The notes under the pieces were generated by a model, which worked only from the letters and a program-made list of their open reading frames with translations, was not told the DNA's origin and ran no database searches. From Spirochaetota bacterium (GTDB lineage Bacteria; Spirochaetota; UBA12135; COTS27; JAFLEE01), in assembly GCA_017302015.1 (NCBI GenBank), contig JAFLEE010000003.1, forward strand, positions 76,045 to 140,044: a DNA stretch of 64,000 nt, in the 5' to 3' direction. The position numbers and the translations under genes are program-made. Shown here one piece after another: positions 42,209-51,253 of this stretch (position 1 is the first letter of the stretch; every line of letters begins with the position of its first letter).

Positions 42209-42922
42209 TCAGGTTTCCGCGGGCACGTAGCCGGTCTCGCGCAGGGCGGCCTCGAGGGCCTTCTTCCAGCCGTCGCCCCCGGTAAGCCGGATGGGTTGGG
42301 CGAAGGATTCGGGGCTCGACAGGTCGCTGGCGTGGAGCAGGGTAACCTGCTTCATCCCCAGGCGGCCGAGCAGGAAGCCCGTCTCGAGGGCGGTGCGGGA
42401 ATCGTCCTCCCAGACGACGATGGTATGCCCGATGCGCTTCCAATTGACCATGTGCTCGAGGGGCACTTGGCGGTAATTGGTGTGCTCGCGGATTTGGAGC
42501 ACCTGGGCGTTCCATGGCTCGAGGAAGGCGGCCAGGGCCTTGCGCAGGGCGTGCCCGCTCTCGCAGAGCACCGCGATCTCGGGGAGCATGGTCTTGGGTT
42601 TCGCGGCGGCGGGTTCGGGCTCCGACTCGTCGTCTTCATCCCCCGCCTCCTCGACGGCGGAACGGAGGATGACGGCGAGGCTATCGAGGCCCTTGCGGAA
42701 CGCGTCAGCGTTCCCGGTTTTGGCCGCCTGTTCGCTGGTGAGGTCGAGGCCCTTGGCGAGGCGCTCGAACACACGCACCTGGCCGGAATCGGCGCCGAAG
42801 GATTTCCCGAGGAGCAGCGCGGTATCGGTGCGCCACACTTGCCAGGCCTTCGGGTCGACGGCGTTTTGGCGCAATTTTGCCAGGTCATCGATGAGCCGCT
42901 TCAGCAGAATCGTTTCACTCAT
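42209..42922 (-). CDS. TIR-like predicted nucleotide-binding protein (PF10137-like)
   Basis: 237 residues. The C-terminal ~125 residues follow the layout of the TIR-like nucleotide-binding domain seen in CAP12/Pycsar effectors: strand IAVLCES, helix ALRKALAAFLEPW, strand QVLQIREH, then LEHMVNW, HTIVVWEDD, and the diagnostic ALETGFLLGRLGMKQVTLL (the family has NVIFELGYFIGKLG). It ends GWKKALEAALRETGY. The N-terminal ~100 residues are helical (LKRLIDDLAKLRQ, KSFGADSGQVRVFERLAKG) as in several TIR-like proteins, followed by an acidic linker. The usual RARQNV part is shortened. Start chosen as ATG 42922. No recognised defence partner is adjacent. Confidence 0.6.
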   Translation of the reverse strand: MSETILLKRLIDDLAKLRQNAVDPKAWQVWRTDTALLLGKSFGADSGQVRVFERLAKGLDLTSEQAAKTGNADAFRKGLDSLAVILRSAVEEAGDEDDESEPEPAAAKPKTMLPEIAVLCESGHALRKALAAFLEPWNAQVLQIREHTNYRQVPLEHMVNWKRIGHTIVVWEDDSRTALETGFLLGRLGMKQVTLLHASDLSSPESFAQPIRLTGGDGWKKALEAALRETGYVPAET

Positions 42923-42991
42923 GGAGACAATTATACGGAGGAATGTAGGCCTTGTCACGGGCGGACAAGCGTCCTTGCGCCTCTTCCCGCC

Positions 42992-45214
42992 CTAAGCGTT
43001 GGTCGAGGGTTGAAAGGCTTCGGTCGGGGTTGGCGGTCCGAAAGGAAGTTTCCAGGAGGATTCCCAATCCGGGTGGCCTTCGACCTGAAGGGATAAGAGG
43101 AGATTGTCAACGTCTATTGCGGGGAGTAGGCATTGGAGGCGCGGTCCTTGGGTGTTCATCGAGGGTTCCGCGGACTTGAAGGACCATTCGAGCCGCGCGC
43201 ATTCGAGGTCCCCCAGGGTCAAAGTGGCGATCATGCGACCCGACCCCGTCGCTCGGGGCGAATCCGAAAGCAGCCATAATTCGGGATCGAAGACCTCGCC
43301 GGGGGACCAGCGGTATTTTCGGATCCGGGCGCTGGCGAGAATCGGCCGCAGCGCCTGGGCGACGGCCTGTAGGCTGGCCTTGGGTTTGCAGGGCCAATTC
43401 ACCAGGGAACAATTGGCCGCCGTGGGCCAGGGTTCGTTGAAGCACCACGCCAAGGCCATGGAGGCCAGGGGTTTCTGGCGGCGTGCCTCCTCGAAAAGCC
43501 CGCGCATCCCGTCGGCGGCCATGCGCTGCCCCTTTTCCACCAATTCGGGGAGCGACGCGCAGGCGCCCCAATAATGGGCGATATCGGGGAGGTAGAGGTG
43601 GCTGTCCTGTTCCCAGGCCTTGAAGGCATGGTGGGTTTGCCAGGGCGTACCGGGGTTGGGGGGGAAGCGGAAGGGCTCGGGAAGGAAGGCGTCGAGAACA
43701 TCGAGGTTTGAGATGGAGCCGATGCCGAACTCGCTATAGGCGGTGCAGGAACTGCGCTGGAAGATGGCCCAGCATTCTTCGCGGGTTTGTCCGTCGCGGA
43801 ATCGGTAGTGCCCATGTCCCATCCCCGTCAGAGGAGCGGTGGCCAGGAAGGGCCGCTGTCGATCGAACTCGAAGGTATTCCGGTTGAGGAGGCGCAAGGC
43901 ATGGGATTGGTCGTCCATCCCGGACCAACGATTGAAGAGTTCGTTGCCGCCCCCCCACCAGGCGAGGCAGGCGTGGGGCTTGAGGCGCCTAATGAGATGG
44001 CGGGAATCGTGGTCGAGGGCGTCGAGATAGGCCTGGTCGTCGGGGTAGCGGTTGCAGGCGAGGGGAAACTCCTGCCAGACCAGGATGCCCCGCTCATCGC
44101 ACCGGTCGTAGAACGCGTCGTGGGGGGCTTGGGAGCCGCCCCACATGCGAAGGAGGTTGAAATGGCAATCGGCGGCGAGGTCGACCTGCTCGCGGTAGCG
44201 CTGGGCGCCTAAGCTTCCGGGGAAGACGTCGGGAAGCACCCAATTGGCGCCTTTGGCGAAGATCCGTTTCCCGTTGATTTCCACGGTCATCGGCGCGGCG
44301 CTGCGGGATTTCGGAAAGCGAGAAGGCTCATTCCAGGAACCCTCCCCCATGACAAGGCGCAGGCGTCGAAACCCGATGCGTCCCTGGGCGCGGTCGAGGA
44401 TTTCCCCCGAATCTCCCAGGATCTCGAAGGTCCATGTATAGAGCACGGGCTCGCCCAGGCCGTTGGGCCACCAGAGCCGGGGTTTTTTGAGGCCGAAGGA
44501 TATGCGGTCGTGCTCGGGGAGGTCTTTCTTCCGTTCGAAGATGGCCTTCCCATCGGGATCGAAGAGGAGGAATCGGACCAGGCCGGCCTCCACTTGCTCG
44601 AAGGTGAACTCGACCGCGGCGGCCTCGAAGGAATCGGAGAGGATCAGGTCGATATCGGTGGAGAGGAGGTGGCGAACGGGGCGACTCTCGAGGGTGGCCG
44701 CCCCCCAGAGTCCGAGGGGGATGAGGCGGGGATGGAAATCCCAGCCGTAGGAGACCGCGGGTTTGACCGAGCGGTCGGCCTGGCTTCGGTCTTCGGGTTG
44801 GGGCCGGGATTTCGGGGCCGGGAAAACGACGATCTCAAGGAGGGACCCCGCCTTGCACCGGCCGTCGAGGGGGATCTCGGCCTTGACGTTGGCCCCTTCA
44901 TGGGCGTGGATACGGGCCCCATCGATGCGGACCTCGCAGGCGTAATCCACCCCCTCCAAAACCAGGAAGAGGCTCCCCTCGCTCGGGAGGGGTTCGGGAA
45001 GGAAGGCCCGGTAGGTCCAATAGCGGTCTTCCATCCACCGGTAATCCTTGAAATGATCGGCATACCACCAGGGGCCCCACTCTTTCGCCCGGGCCCAATC
45101 GAGTTGGACCGCTCCGGGGACCGTCGCCGGGACGAACTCAGGGGGCGGCTCGCTCGGTGAGGGCGCATGCCCGACCGTAAAGGAGAGGGGGATGCTTTGG
45201 CGTGGGTTTCCCAT
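42992..45214 (-). CDS. Glycoside hydrolase family 2, beta-mannosidase-like
   Basis: 740 residues, no signal peptide. N-terminal jelly-roll (about 30-185, with YRAFLPEPLPSEGSLFLVLEGVDYACEVRIDG), an immunoglobulin-like domain, then a TIM barrel. The acid/base motif is WGGGNE (family WNGNNE-like) and the nucleophile motif is YSEFG. IGFRRLRL and FAKGANWVLPDVFPG are typical of the beta-mannosidase branch. Cleaves terminal beta-mannose from manno-oligosaccharides if the assignment is right; substrate not proven. Confidence 0.88.
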   Translation of the reverse strand: MGNPRQSIPLSFTVGHAPSPSEPPPEFVPATVPGAVQLDWARAKEWGPWWYADHFKDYRWMEDRYWTYRAFLPEPLPSEGSLFLVLEGVDYACEVRIDGARIHAHEGANVKAEIPLDGRCKAGSLLEIVVFPAPKSRPQPEDRSQADRSVKPAVSYGWDFHPRLIPLGLWGAATLESRPVRHLLSTDIDLILSDSFEAAAVEFTFEQVEAGLVRFLLFDPDGKAIFERKKDLPEHDRISFGLKKPRLWWPNGLGEPVLYTWTFEILGDSGEILDRAQGRIGFRRLRLVMGEGSWNEPSRFPKSRSAAPMTVEINGKRIFAKGANWVLPDVFPGSLGAQRYREQVDLAADCHFNLLRMWGGSQAPHDAFYDRCDERGILVWQEFPLACNRYPDDQAYLDALDHDSRHLIRRLKPHACLAWWGGGNELFNRWSGMDDQSHALRLLNRNTFEFDRQRPFLATAPLTGMGHGHYRFRDGQTREECWAIFQRSSCTAYSEFGIGSISNLDVLDAFLPEPFRFPPNPGTPWQTHHAFKAWEQDSHLYLPDIAHYWGACASLPELVEKGQRMAADGMRGLFEEARRQKPLASMALAWCFNEPWPTAANCSLVNWPCKPKASLQAVAQALRPILASARIRKYRWSPGEVFDPELWLLSDSPRATGSGRMIATLTLGDLECARLEWSFKSAEPSMNTQGPRLQCLLPAIDVDNLLLSLQVEGHPDWESSWKLPFGPPTPTEAFQPSTNA

Positions 45215-45283
45215 GGGGGGATTGTGCCATTTTGCCCGCCCGATCGCCCAGAGTCCGGGTGGGCACGATCCGAATGGGGAAAA

Positions 45284-45487
45284 TCAGGATGCGCGCGCCA
45301 CTGTGCCCGACTTGATGGACTGGAATTGAACCCCGCCATCTCCCGCCCAGGGCCGGCGATGATCGAAGCCGTCGAAAAGAATTCGGCCGGGGATGCCCCG
45401 GGGGAAGGCGAGGCAGACGGGCACGCCTTCTTCGACGCTAAAGAGCCGGCAATGCCTGCAGAGGGGTTCGGCGAGATCGGTCTTCAT
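45284..45487 (-). CDS. Small CxxC protein, conserved-looking, function unknown
   Basis: 67 residues from ATG 45487. The pattern CRHCRLFSVEEGVPVCLAFP, then GIPGRILFDGFDHRRPWAGD with GVQFQ, resembles a small stand-alone family seen in many bacteria (Cys pair, then CxAFP, GIP, FDHxxPxxGD). It may bind a metal through the three Cys. No partner is identifiable. The upstream ATG at 45511 gives a longer N-terminus without homology. Confidence 0.55.
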   Translation of the reverse strand: MKTDLAEPLCRHCRLFSVEEGVPVCLAFPRGIPGRILFDGFDHRRPWAGDGGVQFQSIKSGTVARAS

Positions 45488-45598
45488 GGTTTGCCGCTGG
45501 CGCACCCCCAATGATCCACCGCCCCGGGGACAAAAATTGTCCGGCGCCGCAGAAAATTTTAAGGGAGGGAGTGGGAGTCGCTCGCCGATAGACGGGAT

Positions 45599-46393
45599 CT
45601 ACTCGGTAAGCGAATAGAAAAGGACCGTGGCCGCGCAGGCCGCGTTCAAGGAGTCGACCGCCCCGCGCATGGGGATCTTCACTTTTTCGTGGGGAAGCTC
45701 GTACCAGGCCGTGTCGAAACTTTTCTTCTCCCCGCCGATCACCATGCAAAACGGCTTCCCCGGCTCGCGCCGCAATTGGGAACTCGGCGGGCCCTTCGCG
45801 TCGCCCAGGAGTACCCGAAATTGGTTTTCCTGGAGGTAGGCGGACAGCGTCTGGAAATCGGTCTCCCAGATGGGCACGGAAAAGCAGGCGCCGAGGCTGG
45901 AATGGACCAGTTTGGGATGGGTGAGGCGCACCTTCCGATTGATGAAGACCACCGCGTCGAGCCCGGCGCCGTCGGCGGAGCGCAGGATAGTCCCCGCATT
46001 CCCGGGGATCTCCAGGCCATCCAGCACGGCCATCCGCTTGGGGACGGTGGCGGGGGGCCAGGCGCGCACGGGGAACAGGGCCAGAGCCGCAACGCCGTCG
46101 GGTTCGTCGCGGTCGGAGAGTTTCTGGAACACCCGGGCGGAGACCTCGAAGAGGTCGACGGGGGTGTCCCGGAGATCTTCGATGAGCTTCCTCGTCTCGG
46201 GGGTCGCGGCGAGTTCGGGGGAGTAGAAAAACTCGGTCAGGGGCACTCCGAGGTGCCGGGCGGTGGTGATCTCGAAGAGGCCCTCGAGGGTGATCTTGCG
46301 GTCGGGGTTCCCCCTGCGGTTCTCCTTGACGTTCAGGTAATGTTCGATGGAGGGATGGTGGCCGCCGGCGAGGGTGGCGCGTTTTTCAATCAA
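45599..46393 (-). CDS. TrmH-family RNA 2'-O-methyltransferase
   Basis: 264 residues, SPOUT fold. Motif 1 is DGLEIPGNAGTILRSADG, motif 2 is VIGGEKKSF and motif 3 is IPMRGAVDSLNAACAATVLFY with the trefoil knot; the SAM-binding part is complete. An N-terminal ~120-residue substrate-binding domain precedes it (ITLEGLFEITTARHLGVPLTEFFY). The substrate RNA is not predicted. The start is TTG at 46393 and overlaps the end of lolD by 8 bases. Confidence 0.85.
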   Translation of the reverse strand: MIEKRATLAGGHHPSIEHYLNVKENRRGNPDRKITLEGLFEITTARHLGVPLTEFFYSPELAATPETRKLIEDLRDTPVDLFEVSARVFQKLSDRDEPDGVAALALFPVRAWPPATVPKRMAVLDGLEIPGNAGTILRSADGAGLDAVVFINRKVRLTHPKLVHSSLGACFSVPIWETDFQTLSAYLQENQFRVLLGDAKGPPSSQLRREPGKPFCMVIGGEKKSFDTAWYELPHEKVKIPMRGAVDSLNAACAATVLFYSLTE

Positions 46394-47075
46394 GGTGGAT
46401 CTTTCCGCCGGCGAGGTGCCAGCGTTCGTCGCACCGTTCGGCCAGGGCCTTGGCGTGGGTCACCATGGCCACCGCCGTCTGGCGCCGGCCGCAGAGATCG
46501 CGCAGGAGTTCGACGATCTTCATGCTGTTCACCTCGTCGAGGTTGCCGGTGGGCTCGTCGGCGAGCACCACCGTGGGTTCGGTGATGAGCGCCCGGGCGA
46601 TGGCCACGCGCTGCATCTCGCCCCCGGAGAGTTCCCCGATGCGGTGGTGGCGGCGTTCCCAGACGCCGGTCTCGCGCAGAAGCTGCTCCGCCCGCGCCGA
46701 GGCCTCGCGGGCGTCGTGGTGGTAGATGCTCCAGGGGATGCTCACGTTCTCGAGGGCGGTGAACTCCACGAGGAGATTGTGGTGCTGGAAGATGTAGCCG
46801 ATATGGCGGTTTCGGATGACGGCCAGCGGCCCCTCTCCGAGGGCGATGATGTTCTCTCCCGCGACGGTGACCGAGCCCTGCGTGGGCCAATCGAGCCCTC
46901 CGAGGATGTGGAGCAGGGTGGATTTCCCGCTGCCGCTGGCGCCCATGATGGAGACGAAGCGCCCGCGGGGGAGGGCCAAATCGATGCCGTCGAGGACGCG
47001 CAGGGGCTTATGGCTCGAGAGGTAGTCCTTGACGATGCCCTTCCCCTCGAGGGCGATGGGGGCGGGATCACTCAT
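46386..47075 (-). CDS. lolD: Lipoprotein-releasing ABC ATPase LolD
   Basis: 229 residues. Walker A MGASGSGKST (about 46-53), IGYIFQHHNLLVEFTALENV, signature LSGGEMQRVAIARAL, Walker B VVLADEPTGNLD. This is the LolD/MacB/FtsE branch and the neighbour is a LolC/E-type permease, so I assign it to lipoprotein sorting. The start overlaps the lolC end by 8 bases. Spirochaetes carry many lipoproteins, in line with the ones seen here. Confidence 0.9.
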   Translation of the reverse strand: MSDPAPIALEGKGIVKDYLSSHKPLRVLDGIDLALPRGRFVSIMGASGSGKSTLLHILGGLDWPTQGSVTVAGENIIALGEGPLAVIRNRHIGYIFQHHNLLVEFTALENVSIPWSIYHHDAREASARAEQLLRETGVWERRHHRIGELSGGEMQRVAIARALITEPTVVLADEPTGNLDEVNSMKIVELLRDLCGRRQTAVAMVTHAKALAERCDERWHLAGGKIHLD

Positions 47076-48381
47076 AGCGGATGACCTCGAGGGGCCGCAG
47101 TCGGGAAGCGGCCAGCGACGGAAAGAGCCCCGCCAAGACGGAGAGGACGATGGCGCTGGCGACGAGGATGGCCGCGCGCGCCACGCTGATGTCGGCGGGG
47201 ATCTTGTCGAGGTAATAGATGCGCGGGTCGAAGAACTTGAACTCGCTCACGGGGGCGCCCCCCCCCTGGCCGAGGAGGTGGAGGAGGAGGGCCCACAAAT
47301 GGACGCCGGCGTTGATAAAGAACTCGATGAAGGCCAGCACTTCCTTGATGTAGATCGAGGCGAGCAGGCCCAGGATGGCGCCGAGGATCGCCCCGACGAT
47401 CGTGGTGATGAGCCCCTCGAACATGAAGATGCGGGCGATGTGGGAGGGCTTCATGCCGAGGGTCTTGAGGATGCCGATCTCCTTCTGCTTCTCGAGGACG
47501 AGCATGATCTGGCTCCCCATGACGTTGAAGATCGCCACGAGCAGGATGAAGATGAGGATGATCCAGATCATGGCGCGCTCGTTCTGCAGGGCCTGGAAGA
47601 GCGTGGCGTTGAGTTCGGTCCAGGAATAGACCGAGTAGCGGCTGCCGTAGCGCTGCAGCAGGAGCGTCGCCAGGTCGTCGGCCTTCATCGGGTTCTTGAG
47701 CTTGATCTCGAGGCGGGTGACCTCGTCGGGGAGGTCGAGGATGTCCTGCAGGGTCCGCAGGGACGTGAAGACGATGTTGCGGTCGAAATCGCTGTGGCCG
47801 GTGCGGAAGATGCCGGTGACCATGGCGCGGAATTGGGCCATCTCGACGTTCGGCGTCAGCGACCCCCGGGCGAGGAGGACCGTGACCCGGTTGGAGACGT
47901 CGACGAGGTGGTTATAGGCCAGCACATCGCCGACGAGGAGGTAATTCTTGCGCGTCACGTCGGCGAGGCCGTTGGTGACCTTGAAGACCGAGGCGAATTC
48001 GCGGTCGTTGGTGAAGAGATCGGGGGTCACCGCGCGGATGACCACCGGCTGGTAGCCGTTATAGAACTGGACCAGCCCGTCGGCTTCGATCATGGGGTTG
48101 ACCGAGACCACCCCGGGATAGGCGCGGATCTCTTCCATCAGCTTCTCGTAGCGCTCGATGCCCTGGGAGCCGGGGGCGGCCACGGAGATGTGGCTCTTGA
48201 CCCCGAGGATCTTGGAGCGCATCTCGTTCTGGAAGCCGATGAGCACGCTCATGACCACCACGGGGACCATCACGCCGAGGCAGACGCCGCCGATGGAGAG
48301 CATGCTCATGAGGGACACGAGGTTGTGCCGGCGGCTCTTGGCCATCAAATACCGGAAACCGATGAATAATTCGAGGCGCAT
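47068..48381 (-). CDS. lolC: Lipoprotein-releasing permease LolC/LolE
   Basis: 437 residues. The N-terminal membrane segment (NLVSLMSMLSIGGVCLGVMVPVVVMSVLIGF), a large periplasmic domain (about 55-265), and three C-terminal membrane helices (IWIILIFILLVAIFNVMGSQIMLVLEKQKEIGILKTLGM, the FtsX-like core, and the last pair). The ATG at 48381 gives the normal N-terminus; a longer open frame upstream is not homologous. One permease instead of a LolC plus LolE pair may mean it works as a homodimer. Confidence 0.88.
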   Translation of the reverse strand: MRLELFIGFRYLMAKSRRHNLVSLMSMLSIGGVCLGVMVPVVVMSVLIGFQNEMRSKILGVKSHISVAAPGSQGIERYEKLMEEIRAYPGVVSVNPMIEADGLVQFYNGYQPVVIRAVTPDLFTNDREFASVFKVTNGLADVTRKNYLLVGDVLAYNHLVDVSNRVTVLLARGSLTPNVEMAQFRAMVTGIFRTGHSDFDRNIVFTSLRTLQDILDLPDEVTRLEIKLKNPMKADDLATLLLQRYGSRYSVYSWTELNATLFQALQNERAMIWIILIFILLVAIFNVMGSQIMLVLEKQKEIGILKTLGMKPSHIARIFMFEGLITTIVGAILGAILGLLASIYIKEVLAFIEFFINAGVHLWALLLHLLGQGGGAPVSEFKFFDPRIYYLDKIPADISVARAAILVASAIVLSVLAGLFPSLAASRLRPLEVIRYE

Positions 48382-48448
48382 GGGGGTGGGACGAGGGGTG
48401 GAGTGAAGGCCGCATTGTACTCCCGGAGGCCGAACCTGACAAGGAAAT

Positions 48449-48477
48449 TTGCGGACGCCCGGGGGGAATACTAGAAT
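48449..48477 (+). promoter_or_regulatory. Candidate murJ promoter
   Basis: TTGCGG (48449-48454), 17 bp, TAGAAT (48472-48477). The -35 matches the consensus at three of six bases, so confidence is moderate. Confidence 0.45.
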
Positions 48478-48520
48478 TTGCCGCCTCTTTCCGGTCCGAC
48501 CGGCGCGAACCACTGCTTCC

Positions 48521-50191
48521 GTGAACAAAGAATCCCCTTCTCTGGGCCGCCGCGCCTTCTCGATGGCCTGGGTCACCGGGGTCTCCCGACTTTTCGGGCT
48601 GGTGCGCAGCCAGTTCATGGCGGGCCTCCTGGGCGCCACCGGAATCGGGGACGCCTTCAATATCGCTTTCCGTTTCCCGAACCTGCTTCGGCGCCTCTTC
48701 GCCGAGGGAGCCATGAGTTCGGGCTTCGTCCCGGTGTTCACCCGCCTCGTCGAGAAGGAGGGGCCCCAGAGCGCCCAACGATTCTTTTCCCGGATCTTCG
48801 CCCTGCTCGCCACGATCCTCGTGGTGCTCACGATCCTCGTCATCGCCATCGCGCCCTGGATCATCGACTTTTATTACGCCGGGCAGGCCGGGGGAAGTCC
48901 GGAGGAGCGCCGCCTGGCGATCCTCCTATTCCGCCTCATGTTCCCCTACCTCCTCTTCGTGAGCTTGGCCGCCATCCTCCAGGGGGTGCTGAACACCCAC
49001 CACGAATTCTCCATCCCCGCGGCGGCGCCCATCTTTTTCAACGTCTTCGTGATCGGGTCCGCCCTCGCCTACCTCGCGTTCTACCGGGGCCAACTCACCC
49101 AGGCGCGGGCGGTTTTTCTCGCGGTGGGGGTCGTGCTGGGGGGGGTGGCCCAGCTCGGTGTCCAGGTTCCGTGGTTGATGCGCCATGGCTACCGCCTGGG
49201 ATTCGATTTCCACTGGAAGGATCCCCAGGTCGCGCGCTTCCTGACCTTGGTCCTCCCCACCATCTTCTCCGCGGGGGTGTACCAACTCAACGCGATGCTC
49301 GTCGATCCATTGGCCGTCGCGGTGGGCGAGGGCGCCCTTTCCGCCATCCAATACTCCATCCGGCTCCAGGAATTCCCCCTGGGCATGGTGGTGGTCTCCC
49401 TGGCCACGGTGAGCCTGCCCGTCTTCTCCCGCCACGTGGCCACAGGCGACCGGGAGGCCCTGCACCACGAGATCCGCCGCACCCTGGCGCTGACCTCCCT
49501 CACCATGCTCCCCGTCATGCTCTTCAGTTTCTTTTTCGCGAGGGAAATCATCCGACTCGTCTACGGGATGGGCGCCTTCGATGCCCGCGCCGTGGCCCTG
49601 ACCGGGGCCTGTTTTTCGTTCCACATCGCCTCGATCTGGTTCATCGGATTCTCGCGAGTCCTGACCAACGTCTTCTTCGCCAACCAGGACACCCGGAGCC
49701 CCCTCTGGGTGAGCCTAGCGGGCCTCGTCTCCAACGTGGGCTTCGCCGTCCTGCTCACCCGGGTTCTCCCCTGGGGCGTGGCGGGCATCGCCATGGCGGG
49801 GGGCTTGTCGGCGCTCGCCATGGCGGTCCTCTATGCCATCCTCTTGGCCCGCCGGGGGCATCCGTTCGTCAACGGGGCCTTTCTCCTGCTCCACTTCAAG
49901 GTGCTGGCGGCCCTCCTGGCCCCCGCCGCGGCCCTCTGGGCGATCCGAAGCCAGGTTCCTGGGGTCCTGGAGGCTTGGGCCTTCCCGCAGCGCTTCCCGC
50001 CCTTCTGGGCGGGGAAGCTACGGGACGGTCTCCTCATCGGCTTCGCCACCCTCGCCCTTTTCGTCTCCTACGGGGGCGCGCTCCTCCTCCTGCGGGTGCG
50101 GGAGGTGGGCGATCTTTGGGCGAAGGCGCGGGGGAAGATCCCGGGCCTCGCATTGCTCGGGCGGGCCCGGAAGGATACATTTAGGCCATGA
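48521..50191 (+). CDS. murJ: Lipid II flippase MurJ
   Basis: 556 residues, about 14 membrane helices, MOP superfamily. The N-terminus GRRAFSMAWVTGVSRLFGLVRSQFMAGLLGATGIGDAFNIAFRFPNLLRRLFAEGAMSSGFVPVF is strongly typical. Conserved charged residues in the central cavity include the Arg of ARRAF and VRSQ. Moves lipid II across the inner membrane for peptidoglycan synthesis. Start GTG 48521; the frame is open upstream. Its stop overlaps exbD (ATGA). Confidence 0.94.
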   Translation: MNKESPSLGRRAFSMAWVTGVSRLFGLVRSQFMAGLLGATGIGDAFNIAFRFPNLLRRLFAEGAMSSGFVPVFTRLVEKEGPQSAQRFFSRIFALLATILVVLTILVIAIAPWIIDFYYAGQAGGSPEERRLAILLFRLMFPYLLFVSLAAILQGVLNTHHEFSIPAAAPIFFNVFVIGSALAYLAFYRGQLTQARAVFLAVGVVLGGVAQLGVQVPWLMRHGYRLGFDFHWKDPQVARFLTLVLPTIFSAGVYQLNAMLVDPLAVAVGEGALSAIQYSIRLQEFPLGMVVVSLATVSLPVFSRHVATGDREALHHEIRRTLALTSLTMLPVMLFSFFFAREIIRLVYGMGAFDARAVALTGACFSFHIASIWFIGFSRVLTNVFFANQDTRSPLWVSLAGLVSNVGFAVLLTRVLPWGVAGIAMAGGLSALAMAVLYAILLARRGHPFVNGAFLLLHFKVLAALLAPAAALWAIRSQVPGVLEAWAFPQRFPPFWAGKLRDGLLIGFATLALFVSYGGALLLLRVREVGDLWAKARGKIPGLALLGRARKDTFRP

Positions 50192-50607
50192 ACCTGCGCA
50201 GCCGGCTTTTTCGGGAGGGTGAGGGGAACGACACCGTCGAGATCAATCCCATCAACCTCATCGACGTGCTCTTTGTCATCATCATCTTCCTCGTGCTCAC
50301 CAACACCATGTCCCAAGACACGAGCGTCGAGGTCAAGAAGCCTTCGGCGGCCTCCGCCAGCCAGGTGAAGGACAAGACCCTCAAACTCGCCATCACCCGG
50401 GAAGGGACGGTCCATATCTTCGACAAGCAGGTCGATTTGAACGTGCTCGCCGAGATCCTCAAGCGCGAGAGCGAGCGCCAGCCCGGCCTCAACGTGGTCA
50501 TCGTGGCCGATGACGCTTCCCTCACCGGAAGCCTCATCAAAGTCATCGACAAGTGCAACCTCGCCGGCGTGAAGAACGTCTCGGTCGCCGCCCTCAATGA
50601 GAATTGA
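50188..50607 (+). CDS. exbD: ExbD/TolR-family proton-channel component
   Basis: 139 residues: cytoplasmic stub, one membrane helix (INLIDVLFVIIIFLVLTNTM) with the essential Asp, and a periplasmic domain (TLKLAITREGTVHIFDK, LNVVIVADDASLTGSLIKVID). ExbD converts the proton gradient to movement of TonB. No ExbB is present here. The start overlaps murJ by 4 bases and the end overlaps tonB by 11. Confidence 0.88.
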   Translation: MNLRSRLFREGEGNDTVEINPINLIDVLFVIIIFLVLTNTMSQDTSVEVKKPSAASASQVKDKTLKLAITREGTVHIFDKQVDLNVLAEILKRESERQPGLNVVIVADDASLTGSLIKVIDKCNLAGVKNVSVAALNEN

Positions 50608-51244
50608 CGGCCTCCTCGAGCGGGCCCGGGGCCTCCTGACTCCCGCACGAACGCGGCGCCTCGGCCTCTTTTCCCTGGCCTTCGCCGTGACCTTCGTGGT
50701 CTTCTTCACCTTCCCCGTCCTCAATTACCTCCAGCACCGAGAGAAGAAGAAGCGCCCCGAAAGCGGAGGGGCCCGGGCGATCACCCTCCAGCCGGTCAAC
50801 CTCAATGAGGAGAAGAAGGAGAAGCGCAAACTCAAGATGCGCGATGCCAAGCCCCAGAAGGCGGCCGCCAAGGCCGAGACGGGCCGATTCCAATTGAAAC
50901 TCGGGGTGGCGGCCGAAGGGGGCGTCTCCGTCTCCGATTCCGACACCAAAGTCATCGTCTACAACGAAGGCGAGGTCGACCAGGAGGCCGTGCCCACCAA
51001 GCGTAATCTCCCGCGCAAGCCCCAGGCCGCGGAGGCCGCGGGGGTCGCCGGCGAGGTGGAGGTGGAGTTCGTGGTGGACGAAAGCGGGAAGGTCATCAGC
51101 GCCAAGGCCGTGAAGGTGAACCCCGACGGCTACGGGTTCAAGGAGGCGGCCGTCAACGCCATCTGGGAATGGCGGTTCAAGCCCGCGACCTACAAGAAGA
51201 TCCCGGTCCGCGTCCGCTATCTCGTGCCGATCCGCTTCCAGTGA
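50597..51244 (+). CDS. tonB: TonB energy transducer
   Basis: 215 residues: N-terminal membrane anchor (about 25-45), a Lys/Glu-rich periplasmic linker, and the C-terminal TonB domain (GEVEVEFVVDESGKVISAKAVKVNPDGYGFKEAAVNAIWEWRFKPATYKKIPVRVRYLVPIRF). It energises outer-membrane receptors such as the one at 38.4 kb. Overlaps exbD, 9 bases before potC, suggesting the pot genes share the transcript. Confidence 0.88.
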   Translation: MRIDGLLERARGLLTPARTRRLGLFSLAFAVTFVVFFTFPVLNYLQHREKKKRPESGGARAITLQPVNLNEEKKEKRKLKMRDAKPQKAAAKAETGRFQLKLGVAAEGGVSVSDSDTKVIVYNEGEVDQEAVPTKRNLPRKPQAAEAAGVAGEVEVEFVVDESGKVISAKAVKVNPDGYGFKEAAVNAIWEWRFKPATYKKIPVRVRYLVPIRFQ

Positions 51245-51253
51245 GGGCCCCCG

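Noticed and set aside
48449-48520. Longer N-terminus for murJ (MRTPGGNTRICRLF)
   Set aside because: Overlaps the promoter and has no similarity to MurJ N-termini; GTG 48521 fits.
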